Under the pieces are notes generated by a model that was not told where the DNA came from, made no database searches, and saw only the letters and a list, made by a program, of their open reading frames with translations. From Volvox africanus (taxonomy: Eukaryota > Chlorophyta > Chlorophyceae > Chlamydomonadales > Volvocaceae), in NCBI GenBank assembly GCA_030268105.1, contig BSDZ01000080.1:992001-1056000 (forward strand): 64,000 nucleotides of DNA, given 5' to 3'. Shown here one piece after another: positions 1 through 12,700 of this stretch. A program made the position numbers and the translations under genes. Position 1 is the stretch's first letter. Each line of letters opens with the position of its first letter.

Positions 1-306
1 AATATATAATAAATATAATAAATATAATAATAATGATAATAATAATTATTATTAATTATTATTTTTATTATGATAATAAATATAATAATAAATATAATAA
101 ATATATACTCTCTACCCTCTACCTATATATAAATATATAAATTAAACTCTTAATTTTTTAATGGAAAGCAACTTCTTAATCGGCAATAACCTATATATAT
201 GTATGTATATATATATACCCTAACCTATATACAGAGCTGAAACAGGTTTTAAATAAATAAATAAGTATGTTTTACATATTATCGCCTTCTGGTGGCGCTT
301 GTTCAG
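1..306. other. AT-rich intron or upstream sequence of the GGT gene
   Basis: The sequence is almost pure A+T at 1-250, with TAA/ATA runs and TATATATG repeats. No coding potential is visible. The first recognisable GGT exon follows a good acceptor (TTCAG at 302-306), so this stretch is most simply an intron of a gene that starts left of the window. Confidence 0.6.
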
Positions 307-3300
307 GCAAGCCCCAGTACGCCTCCCTGGATGGCGGCCTCGCCGTAGCGGTGCCCCTGGAGTTGAAGGGGCTGGAGCTAGCCTGGCGTCGCCACGGCCG
401 GCTGCCCTGGGCGAGACTGGTTCAGCCCGCTGCGGAAATTGCACGACATGGTTTCGCGGCACATCCGTACTTTGTATATGTCGTTACGGGCAACTTTACA
501 CTTAACCGACTTAAGGTAAATGTTTACTACTTGAATCAGAAGATTAACATAACAATCATAATGAAGGTTAAAAATTTTGATAATGTTTATTTAGAGGTAC
601 GACAATGCCGTGCATGCCGTCGGGAGGGGTTGATGAGCAAAAAGGAAAATGAGCTTTCGTGTTCTTGAGGGGTGTACGGGTTGAGTCCCCACAACTCATA
701 CACACACGTTTTGCTCCGGAGATGCGTCTCTGAGGACGCGGGTCTGCGCTGCTCAATCGTTATCGTTTTTGCGTCGTTTTTCATGCGAGCACAAACATCT
801 CGCTGTCGCCACCGTCGTCATCATCATCACATCCACCACCGCCATGCCGTCCGCCGCCGCCGCCGCCGCCGCCTCACAGAGTGACCCCCTGACGGCGGAG
901 GCCTTCTTGGTCCGCGATCCACGGGACGGTTCCTACCGCGCGCCACGAGTAGGGGAGCTGTGCTGCCGGCGACCTGCACTGGCTGATACTCTGGATTCTG
1001 GTGAGTATGGATTTATGTGATTGTAGAGTACCGCACCCAGGTATCGTACACGGACGTCGTATATGTACGAGGGCCAGGAAGGAATCCGGAATATCTCATT
1101 GCATCGCGAATCAAATTAATACGTGGGATGCTTAGGATACCATTTATTGGTCATGGTGATTCATACGATACTGACTAACATGTATAGTCCTGGGACTCAA
1201 CTGCTGTGCGGTTTCCTCGTTTGTGTTCGCAGTGGCCAAGTACGGCGTGTCCTGGCTGTACGAACCAAAACGTCTAGAGGAGATGGCGGCGGAAATTCAG
1301 GCGGCGGGAGGCATTATCACGGCAGCGGACTTTCTGGTATGTCGTATGTGTACGACTGAATGTCCTTATATGTCGTACACATAAGGTCTCGATGGATTGA
1401 AACGAACCCTACTGATGAGTCGCGGGGGAGAAAAGTCCACCTTGTGGCAAAGCAAAGGAAGTGTATGTCTATCTGGATGCTTCTCAGTCTATCTGTCGGT
1501 CTGTCGGTTCCTCTTGCCACCTGCCCAGGCATTTATGCGGTCTGCTTCTAAACGTCACATACACATACACATAAACATACACACACGCAGGCGGCAGAAC
1601 CTCGTGTGGAGATCCCCTTGACGTATACGCTTCCGGGCCCGGTGTCGTACAAGTTGCTTGTACCGCCGCCTCCTTCGAGTGGCGCAGTACTGTACCTAGC
1701 GCTGTCCATCGTACTCGGGTACAACATCACCCTTGATCGGATGGACCCTGTGCTCGCGGCGCATCGCGAGGTGAAAAGGGGGAAGGGGTGGCTGGAAAAG
1801 GGAATTACGAGCGGTGTGGTCGGTAGGTGCCATCGGCAGTGTCAACCCGAACAGGACGAATGAAGTATAAGTAAGAACAATCAAACGGGCAACACAGTTT
1901 CGTAATTTTAACAAATAGATAAGGGTTCATAAATTTTAGGGCCAGCGGTCATCATGAAGTGATGATTAAATGTTGATATGATAACATTGTATATGTAATA
2001 TATATACAATGTAGACATATATGATTTTTATTTAAGTTAATGCTAGCCTTGATATGTTAAAAACCAATTTATTGTTATAGTAGTATTTATTTCATACGGT
2101 TTGAAATCTCGCAAGACGGCCTTGTGGCATATCATGTAATTTCTCTTTTTATATGTACATATAACATAAATAGCATATGTAGACATGTGTCATCTATGAT
2201 GAGATATCCGCATATATAGTTGCATGTTTGCATGTCCTTTTTGGAGATGCGCAGGTAGAGGCAATGAAACACGCCTTTGCCGTACGCAACGCGTTAGGGG
2301 ATCCGGGGACGCCCTCCCGTCCTTTCACCAATGTGGCTGCCGTACTAACGGACATCTCTAACGGCTCCTTCTCTGACCAGCTCCGGTGGGTGCTTCAGTT
2401 CTTGTTGTTTTTTCAGTTTGAATATGAGGTTGGAGCGGCGGGTGTATAGCCCTCCCGTTGGTGAATGGAAATGTTTTGTCGCTCAATTGCTATAAGTCTT
2501 TATTATATATGCGAGTGTGTGTGAGAAGACAATAACTCAGTATTAGGCTATTATATAACAGGCTACATGAGGCTATGTAGATATATATTACACTTGTTAA
2601 CACAGTAACACAATAACGGCCACATGAAACCTTATATGATGGAAATCCGAATGAAAATAGAAATTGTCACCGTACACATGTACGACGTGTGTAATGTTCT
2701 ATGGAGGGCGTCCTCTGAGATTTTCCATCCGTGTCACAGGTTACTAATAAATGACTCGTCCGTACTGCCCCTGAAAATGTACGGTGGCCGGTGGAATCCA
2801 ATGGTACGTGCCGCACGTACATGCGAGTGGGTTTGACAATCAGTCATCATCATCATCATCATCATCATCCTTATTAGAGCGTGTTGTCGTGTGTTGTTAA
2901 GGAATATGTAAGAAAAAACCGTTTAACTTATTTACAATAAGTTGTGCAGGTATGCAATCTGACATGCGATTACTGGAAATATTTGACATATACCGTGGGA
3001 GTTGGTAGTTTTTTGTTGCAAGTTTTGGAAGTCAAGTAACCGCCAATGGTTATTTCTGCATTTATCATAAATAAACCAGAATTCGCCAACCGGAGGTGAT
3101 CCTTTTGACTCTCCGCTCGCCCAGGTCTCGGGGCTGAACCCGGAGGATCACGGCACCAGCCACATCGCGATTCTGGACGCGAACGGCAATGCGGTATCAG
3201 TTACCACCACCATCAATACGGCCTTTGGATCGAATGTCATTTCTAAGTACGTGTTTTAAATACTTCATCATAGTTTTTCTCATTTCGTTATTTATTTAAT

Positions 3301-5368
3301 GACGTCCAACACTTTTCCCTTGTCATGGAATCAATGTTATGATGACGTACGCCATGTCGCAGATTTATTCAATTGCTATAGTTGGGTAACTTCAGTTATA
3401 TTTCCAAGATGCAAAAAGATCTGTATATATTATATTATATAAGGGCCATGGTGTAGTGAAGCCTGATTAGGATCGCGCATATATTGCTCCGAAGGACCTT
3501 GGAAGGTAGGATCCTGATTAGGACCATATCGCTCTTTGACGTCCTCCGGCTCACCACAGCCACGTCACCCCTGTGCCGTACCTGCAGGTCAACGGGCATC
3601 TTGTTCAACAACGAGATGGACGACTTTAGTCGAAGTGACTCGGCCAACAAGTACAACCTCCCGCCGGCGGGTGAGAAGAGAGGAGGGGTGATCGTGAAGA
3701 GTGTTGGCCGCCGCATATATGACTTGACATGATGTGATGTGATACGACGTGATGTGATGTGATGTGAATGTGATGGAATGCGAGTGAGAAGTTATACTTC
3801 CGGGGTTTCACCGCCCGCCTCAGCCTAAGGGGGTGAAGGGGGGAGCAGGAGACCAGGGCCGCTTTCCTGTCCATTATAAATAGCCCGAGGGAAGGGAGCA
3901 TTCTAGGGAAAGAATAACTCCGGGGAAAGAAGGGGGGGCCAAGTTTTGGAGCCCCCAATATACACACGCCATGCCACATAATCTCACATCATCCCACCCC
4001 ATGCCATGTCGGCGCGTCCCAAAAAATCAACTTCACCGATGCTCCTTCGTTCCCTCCCCCTCATGCATTACCCCACATCTTCCGAGACACGTTCCTTGCC
4101 GCCTTCATCCGCCTTAACTGCGCATCCGAAACCAATTTGACCCCAACTCCCACACAGTCGCCAACAGCATCGAAGCGTTCAAGCGCCCTCTCTCTTCTAT
4201 GTCCCCTGCCGTGGTACTGGATCCCAACGGTCAACTGAGGATGGTGGTTGGAGCCAGTAACGGTCCTCGGATTATCACAGGCATCATGCAGACCATCCTT
4301 AGGTGTGTGTGTATGTATGTGTGTATTGTACGGCAACCATATCACCAGGGGATCAAGAAGGGTGAAATGCGAATAGGAAAGAGAACGTTCCCTATTTGCT
4401 TGCAATGTCTTTCAATACCTTGTCGTACATGTAACTATCCCATTGTCTCTGTGGCCACACCGGGATCACTTCTCGCTCTCGTACTTAATTGTTTAGCCGT
4501 TCTTGATTTCTCAACTTTCCCTGGACTATTTTTTCCCCAGCATTCCCAACCCCCTTTCCGCCCTCCCTGGGGAATGTCGCCCCAGGGTTTTGTACAGCGG
4601 CATGGATCCACTGCGTGCCGTATCGGAGTCGCGATTGCATAATCAATGGCAACCCACCCGCTGCTTGTACGAGAACTTCACCCTCAATGGGGTCACTTAT
4701 ACGCCTGACCCACGGGTCATTGCCGGCCTAGCGGCCAAGGTACGGATTAACGGGACGAAAGGGTGAAAGGCTCCCGAAATGCGATTCGGTCCACGTCTCT
4801 CCTTGATGCCGCCACTTCCGCTGTGTCGTAGCATCACAACGGTCCAACGATCCGTATCTGAGCCAACCGAACCAAATGTAATGGACTCGGGCTGGCCCAC
4901 CTGTTTTCTTGCCGCTTCCATACCTACTCTGTTTTAAGCCTGTTGACGGGATTCATGCATATGGGTGTATTGGGGTAAATTATATGCCCCAGCTTGTATG
5001 CCGGAAAAAGTGTGTAATGCTCATGGAAGACATGTAACCGAGCTAATTGAATCCTGAATATGTCATTTTGTTACTATATGGCATATGGATGGAAGGATGC
5101 TTTTATATGTATATGCTCAATTGACGTTTTTGCAAGCCGGCTGCAGGTTAACGCCTGTGACGCCGCATTGTCGTACGATGCCGTACAGGGGGATAACATG
5201 GAGCCGTACAATGACCAACTGGGAGATGTGCAGGTCATTCTTTTGGAGGACATGGCAGGCAGCAGCAGATTAGGTATTGCAGTGGCAGACCCCAGAAAGG
5301 ACGGAGCCCCAGCAGCGGTGGCAGCAATTTCACCGATGACGGCAAAGGCTGCAGCGGGGGCAGGATGA
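307..5368 (+). CDS. GGT: Gamma-glutamyltranspeptidase (partial, 5' end outside window)
   Basis: Family T3 Ntn-hydrolase that transfers or hydrolyses the gamma-glutamyl group of glutathione and its conjugates; plant and algal forms act at the cell surface or in the vacuole. Exons consistent with splice signals and phase: 307-515, 880-1000, 1233-1336, 1591-1770, 2255-2385, 2740-2803, 3125-3246, 3588-3670, 4158-4302, 4586-4739, 5147-5368. Motifs in family order are GLAVAVPLELKGLELAWRRH, AAEIQAAGGIITAADF, HGTSH with the catalytic Thr codon at 3155, GILFNNEMDDF, the substrate-binding RPLSSMSP, SRLHNQ with CLYENF as in plant enzymes, and the C-terminal ADPRKDGAPAAV. The conserved Thr and SSM motifs suggest a functional autoprocessing enzyme. 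The N-terminal roughly 100-150 residues lie upstream of base 1. Boundaries at 515 and 2803 are the least certain. A TGTAA signal lies at 5547-5551. Confidence 0.92.
3724..3782 (+). repeat. GATGT-type short tandem repeat in a GGT intron
   Basis: Degenerate tandem GATGT/GATGTG units occupy the intron after the exon ending at 3670. The complementary CATCA/CATCG array occurs at 48955-49090. Confidence 0.8.
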
Positions 5369-6708
5369 GCATCGATCGACAGCAGTGATAAGTGCACCAC
5401 CGCCACCTAGTGGCCGCGTGCCTCCGTTCATCGTGGCAAGACACCGGCCTGTCCAGATACAGGCCAGAGGCAAGGAAATCGCCGGCTTCTTGTGTGCTAA
5501 ATCCATGCCATCGTTGGTGTCATGCGGCACGCTAGGTTGAATAATTTGTAATATTTGATTGTTAGGGGTTAAATGCAACTAACGAATGGAAACACATTTA
5601 GTTAAGGTGAATCGGACATGTAGTGTTGCACGAAATGAACTGAAAGGGATGGACTGAGACACGATAGAGGCTGGGAAAGTACTGGATGCCTCCAAAAATG
5701 GCAAGATTTGGAGCGGGTTCAGTATCACCTCAAATCGTTTGACGACGAGTTTGAGAACTGTGGTGAGCTGAGATGAGCAGATGGATAAGGAAGTGGAGTA
5801 GGTGTGTGGGCATAGAGAGGTGAAGGAGAGCAGCGGGATTGATTGTGAGCGTGTTTGTTATGTGAGAGGTGCTGGCGGCCGTATTTGGTCGGCATGGATG
5901 TATTGTACGGATAAACAGTGTTAAATAATTGTATAGATGGTTTGTTATTTTATTTTATTCTAATGGGGAACAGAGGATGTTCAAATATATTATTTAAACC
6001 CTATAAACCCAAGGATCTGCTTGGATAGCGTTGATTGGCGGCAGCACGCAACCTGCCTTCACTCCAACATGCTGCAGAATACGTTGTTCAGGCTTTTCTC
6101 AGAAGTCCACATGCTGTGCGATTGTGGAGATGCCACTACACTAAAGAGCCAGAGCTCTGCATGCCGAGGCCTGACCAAGCATGTTACTAAGAATGGACAC
6201 TGCGCCCCAAACAACATGAACAAAGATCATAATAGGCAAACAGAAGGCATATTGTTGCCATGCTTACAGATAACAGCTACAATTGAACCATCCACTGCTA
6301 GACATTGTACACAAGAAAAACAAGCAAATAAACAGATGATGTGGCAAACATGCTGGAGAAGGTACATGAATTAGTAGTCAAGCACACGTTCCCAATAACA
6401 CTCATTCCTCCCAGTGACTGGCCACATGCAGAGGGGACGGAGCCAGGCGCAACATTCATCAAGCACGCAAGCTACATTGTCATACTTGGGATTATGAGCC
6501 CAACAGCGTAGAGGCTCCAAATAAGCTCCAGCTAACTGCACGCCATGTCATCATCCATCCTCCTCCGCGGGGCAAAACCGACTCCAAACCTCAACCAGAC
6601 GCAAGACATGCACGGGGGTCAGACGCTGTTGCCATTGAAACTGAACTGACTTCCCAGGTTATGCGAACCAAGGCAGGTACTCCGCACTTGCCAGAATGCC
6701 TGGATCAA
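5369..6708. other. Intergenic spacer between GGT and the Crinkler-like gene
   Basis: It holds the 3' UTR and polyadenylation region of the plus-strand GGT gene and the downstream side of the minus-strand gene that ends at 6709. The genes converge here. A 117-codon open frame at 6021-6374 shows no recognisable motif and is treated as chance. Confidence 0.5.
5547..5551 (+). promoter_or_regulatory. Putative polyadenylation signal TGTAA of GGT
   Basis: TGTAA lies 179 nt after the GGT stop codon. This pentamer is the usual green-algal polyadenylation signal; its use here is inferred from position only. Confidence 0.45.
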
Positions 6709-9700
6709 CTACATCCAGGGCACCTCCAGCACCCACAGCTCAGTACCCTTAGGAATCCCGGGCACAAACTTATATTTATCGAAAATGTGACTGGGGACAA
6801 CGAAATACAACTTTAGCTTGCCACGGAGCTGCTTAGCAGCTGCTAGTAGGCCATCCAGGCAGACCAGGGGTTTTTGGGCAATGGTAATCTGGAAGAGGAA
6901 GTCAGGCTGCATGATCGAATCCACAGCAGGGAAGTTGTGACTCAGGGGTACACAGTAGATATTGTCGGCCTGCTCTCCCACCTCCTCTAGCTTGTAGAAT
7001 TCATGGACGCCTGAAGATTGCAGCTGGAGACCAGTTGGAGACCAGATGCTGTGAAATACAGGCCGTCTCGGATTAGCCCAACTGCCGCACCTATTTAGCA
7101 TGTGATGTTCAAACAGGAATGGAGTTCAACATTATGAAATCCACTATACATGATAAGGAAATGATAAGTTGCAGCAGTTTGTGAGTCATTCCAATTCTTA
7201 CATTGAAAGAGCCACCTTCCTGGAGACGGCGGTGTGCATATCGCTCAGAGAAGATACCAGCAGTAGCTGCCAATGCCGGTGTATCCATTGACTGTGCAGA
7301 CCGGGAAGGGGTGGGGAATGTTCCTGTAGCTGGGGTGTTATTATTATCTGTAAGAACACCTGGGATGTAATTTATTCATCACGGTGTTGTCAGGGTATGC
7401 AAAACTCCGGTTGCATGAGCCATGCTTGTTCATTTATAAGATCAACCGTATGCAACCCCAGTCAGGTCATGCAACCAGGCAATGTAACATTTTGAATGCC
7501 GATTATCACTACCAATCGCCAATGTTCATGCAAGTATCCCAGAGGCAACTCATCACTCACCAGGTGTACCAGGCTTTGCAACTGCCTGATGTGGTCCCCA
7601 TTCCGCTCCATCTCCTCCATCTGGTTAGGTCCATGATGAAACGAACATCAGAGAGACACGGAAGGTGGTGATACCCCTCGAGTGGTGCGGGCATACAGGG
7701 GAACCTATGACACCTATGACTTCCCGAACCCCTTCACACACACACACCTCAGGCCACGGCCGGCATACTACTGCTACTTTCACTACGTATAATTATTCCA
7801 GAATGGATCAGTGACACTCAGTACGTCCATTCAAATAAGTTGCACTTAAGCGTCGACCCTAAAACCCCTGAGAGCAAAGGCCAGGCCGTGAAAGCACTGA
7901 CAAGCAGCTCAATTCATTGCAGGGTTCTTGCATTCTATATGCTCCTGCAAGGAAGAACTCACCTTGCACTACTATGGCCTACTCATATCCACCAAATGAT
8001 GAATCACAACACGCACTTAGCAGCACTGACTGATCAACTGGTATCACAGTGGCATTTGCGATATCCCCCCACAGTGCCACACTTCCTGCACACAACCTTT
8101 GCAGACAATACAGTGTAAGCATTGCTTAAGACCCAGGCCAATACTGCATGCACTAGGTAAGCACAATCCAGACAGTGTCACTAAACACCCATTACCATAC
8201 TACACAAACATGTGTAGTACGACACACCTGAAACTACCTACCACGTAAGGTGAAGCTGGCTTCATGACTTTCCTCTGATAGTGATCACCAACCACCTCCA
8301 AGTGAACCAAATTGTGGCTGGTACATGGTGCAGTGTCTGGCGCAAGGATGCAATCGATCACATCCTGCCACTTGCAACTTTTGAGTACATCTTTGAGCTC
8401 GAGTTGAGTGTTGTACCTCTCCTTCGTGTTTGCTCATAAGTATCTGCGCATCTGAAGGCTTGCGACACCAATGCGCGAGCACTTGCAAGTACAGCAAGGC
8501 AAGCGCGAGCAAACAGAGACAGCGGAAGACTTCAAACAAGAAGAGATATAACTTACAGTCTTACAGATCGAAATGGTGCAATGGACGTAATCGCCATCAG
8601 CGCCAGAAGCAAGCAATCATCACGCGGTGGTGAATAGCGAAGTTTAGGCTTAGCTCAGGCTAAGTAGAATAGCGTATAGTGATTATAGTGTAGAACACAC
8701 GAGTGTTCTCCGGTATCGAATGTCTTATCTTGCTTAGCCGTCCTCGCATCTGTTATACTCGTAGCATCGCGATGCCGTACGATTCACACTAGGAGGCCGA
8801 TCCTAAGTGTGACAACCCTACTGCGTATAGGCGATGTCCATGTATAACAACGTATAAGCCTTTCCGGCATTCGCATGATGCAAGGGTCCGAATAACGATA
8901 TTCGGTTGCAAGGCATGCATTGCGACGAGTGCGGCGCTCTCAACGTGTGCTGTAATGAAGTAATATTATATCACATAATATTACTTATCGTTTCATAGCA
9001 CGAGCATAATGCGCACTTCAATGATTCGGTATTTTATGCATGCTAGGCGGATTTGCCATGATGCGATGTCGCGATGGACAATGATAACATGCCAAATGCA
9101 TATATAAATGTATGCAAATACATCTATATCATGCAGGTTCATTCATATGCAATAGTCATTCATGCGTTCATCAAGATAACACTTCGCCTTGTAGGGTCGC
9201 ATCGACCTACGCATCGGCGGGAAACGAACCGTAGCACAACAATTATCCCCCCTCCCGTATGCAGCGTCCTCGCTGCTTCATACAGCATCAACTGTAGGGT
9301 CATTGGGCTTGCGTGGCACGTTTGCGGGCTTCTTCGAGCAGGGGCTTCATGTCCTGCGAGAAGTTGCGTGCTGGTTCCCATGAGTTGTGCTCGCTGGTAT
9401 ACCCTGTCCACTTGACTAAGTACTCGTGCACTGTCCGCTTACGTCGGTGTCGGCCCACACGACGCGCGCGATAATCTAACACCCACTCCACATCGTAAAA
9501 CTTCTGTTTACCAGTGATCCAGGTCTCGGGAACTGGTCCGATCGCTGCAGGGGCGTTAGCAGGCTCAGGGACGGGTTCCGTACCACAATAAGGACGGACA
9601 AGCGATACGTGAAACGTGGGGTGAATGGTCATCTCAGCAGGCAATGCAAGCTCCACAGCCACATTCCCAACCATGCGCATGACAGGATACGGACCAATCC

Positions 9701-12700
9701 AGCGGGGTAAGAGTTTTCGGGATCCGTCGACCAAGGAACGCAAGTTCTTGGTGCTTAGCAACACGAGTTGCCCTTCCAAAAACGTCACATCCTGCTTGGA
9801 TTTGTTGTAGTATTCCGTCGTTCATTGCTGCGCAGCATCCAAACACGACTTCGCGTCTGTGATTCGGGACATAAAAGACTTGGCAAAAAGTTTAGCAGCA
9901 GGCACGTTCACTTCCAACTCACGCCACACAGGTAGCGCGGGATGAAACCCGTAGTTAAGAAAGAACGGACTTTTGCCTGTAGAGCGGTTAACAGCGTTGT
10001 TAAGCGCGAATTCTGCCGCAGTCAAATACGTATCCCAAACAAGTGGTGTGCGACCAGCATAATTGCGCAACATATCACCCAACGTGCGGTTTGTGCTATC
10101 GGTTTGACCATCAGTCTGCGGTGATACGCTGTGCTCAGGTTCACGCGCATGCCAACTAGCTTGCAGAGCGCTTCCCAAAACTTAGACGTGAACTGCCCAC
10201 CGCGGTCCGAGATCACATTTTTGGGAACCCCGTGTAACCGAACCACATTGTCGAAAAACAAGCGTGTGGTTTGTTCAGTCGTGCAGGACGATGTGCATGG
10301 TGCTAGGTGGACCATCTTAGTCAGGCGATCGACCATTACGAACACCGCATCATATCCCCCCTCAGTTTTGGGCAGCGAGACTACGAAGTCCATGGAAACA
10401 CTTTCCCAAGGCGCATCCAGGACAGGCAACGGTTGCAACAACCCATGGCCCTTACCGGACAAAGCCTTATTGCGCTGGCACAGACTGCATGTCTGTACGA
10501 AGTTCGCCGCATCGTTAGCCAAACGAGGCAACCAAAAGGAACGTTGCACCAACTCGACCAACCGCTTGCTACCAGGGTGTCCTGCTAACGGGTCCTCGTG
10601 GAACCGCGCAAGGATGTTGTAGCGTAGCGCGTCGTCGTTCGGAACGACGATTTGCGTAGCTGCACCCTCCGTCCGTAGCCAAAGGCCATTCTGCTTGTGA
10701 AGGTTTTCTACATTATCCGGCTCCGAGAACCAGGCATCTGCGTTGTAGGCCACCTTCAACCGCTCTGCGAGGTCCGTCGCGATCAGCACCTCCTCGTTAT
10801 GCGGTCGCACGACGGGCGCTGCTAAAATTGCAGCGTGTAGCGACGGATGTCGACTGAGAGCATCGGCAATATTCAATTTACCAGAAATGTACTCCCAGGT
10901 GCAGTCGAACCTAGCTAGGTATTCCATCCACCTAGCCTGACGGCGGTTCAACGTCGGAACGCTTTGCAAAAACGTTAGGGGCTTGTGGTCAGTCTTTAAA
11001 GTAAATGGGCGTCCCTCGAGGTAACAGCGCCATTCCTTTAAAGCATGCAGCACTGCCAGAAGCTCCTGTTCCCTGGTGGTGTAGCGAATCTCCGCACCAG
11101 AAAACTTCTTACTCATGAAGGCGATCGGTCGCCCTTCCTGTAACAATACAGCGCCGCTTCCAAATACTGAGGCATCAGACACTACCTCAACATGAAACGG
11201 CAACGAGTAATCAGGGAATGCAAGGGTGACATCTTCGGCAACGATTCGCTTGAGCTCTTCGAATGCCCGCTGGCATTGCGACGTCCACGACTCGAGCGAC
11301 ACGAAAACACCTTTGCGAGTTAAGTTAGTAAGCGGGGCCGCAATGATGGAATATTTTTCTCTTTGAATACCGAAGACCCCATTATGTACGGTGCAGTCTC
11401 TGCTAAGCCCTGCAGCACTTACGGCCGGGTCACAACACGCAAAGGGCCTATTGATAGGCTAAGGGTAATCCTGCCCACGATGGGATGCTTACCCCCGTCA
11501 GCAAGGGTAACCTGTGGACAATCAGACGACTCTGGGGTCAACCCCAGCGCATTCACCTCTGCGACAGAGATGAAGTCGTCGCTGGCACCGGTGTCAACAA
11601 GTGCCTTCAGAGTACGGCCATTCAAACCGATCTGAACCACTGGGACACGGTTATCTACGAGCGACTGCCCAGGAAATAACGTTAGTGCACTTAGGGCGGG
11701 TCCGTAACCTACAGCACCCTCATCAGGAGCTTCGTACCAAACGTCAACCGAGTAGGATGTCCCTGGCCACGGAGCCAGCATACCCTCCCGATCCACACCA
11801 TTAAACAAAACGGTGCCCGGCTCGAACTGGTGGACACACCGCATACCCCTCAACGATGCCTCTGCCTTGCGCCGACAGAAAGCGGGGAGTAATACACATG
11901 CGGCGGTGCCTGGATATTGACGCCTACATCTCCTGTAAACGGCCAACTGTTCCGACATCTCACGCAGAGACGAGGGGATGAACAAAACCACGTGGTTAGA
12001 CAGATCGATAGACGACAGGGGACGGCGAGGTGTAAACAAATTACACAACGAATCGAAGCAGAGAAGTCCCGTGCGTCCGTCAAGCGTGATGCATCGCGCA
12101 ATGACTCGCTTGATGTGTCCAAGTACGCAAGGCAACAATGCCTTCACGGCTGGCCGTAAGGATGACCACCGACCACGTGTGAGTTCAGAAATCCCGGGTG
12201 GTGCCCCCTCCACAGGAACCCGGGCAAGCCCCTATTTCGGCTGAGGTACAAACGGCGGCAGTAACGGGCAATCCTTTGTAGGATGACTCTCCGCGCACCG
12301 TAGACAAACATTGGCCGCTTTCCGACGTTCGAACTCGGAATGATTGCAATTCCATTTTGGCATAAACGAGTCATCCGTGCAAGTCCGCTTCGCATTGGGG
12401 TCAGAGCGCTGTGCGGCTGCCGACGACGTCGCACCACCACGCTTCCTGCTCTTAGCCGGGTCTGAGCTCGGACCTGCTCCTCCTGACCCGCGGACACCCG
12501 AGCTAGCGCCCCCACGCGCCTGGCGTTGCCGGTTGCTACGTCGCGTCGTGGCAGTAGGCGTGGGGCGGGTCGCTCCGAGTTCCTGCTCGAGAGCTACAGC
12601 TTCCCCAAGCGGATCCTGCACTTGCACGGCATTTGCACGAGGGACAGACTTGACTTCTTCCTCACCGGCAAGGAGTCGTATCTCCGTACCCTTAGCAAAA

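Noticed and set aside
7081..7101. Start of the last RHS-like exon at the first upstream Met-like codon (7101)
   Set aside because: The acceptor at 7024 restores phase with the preceding exon ending at 7202, while the upstream part of the frame lacks family motifs.
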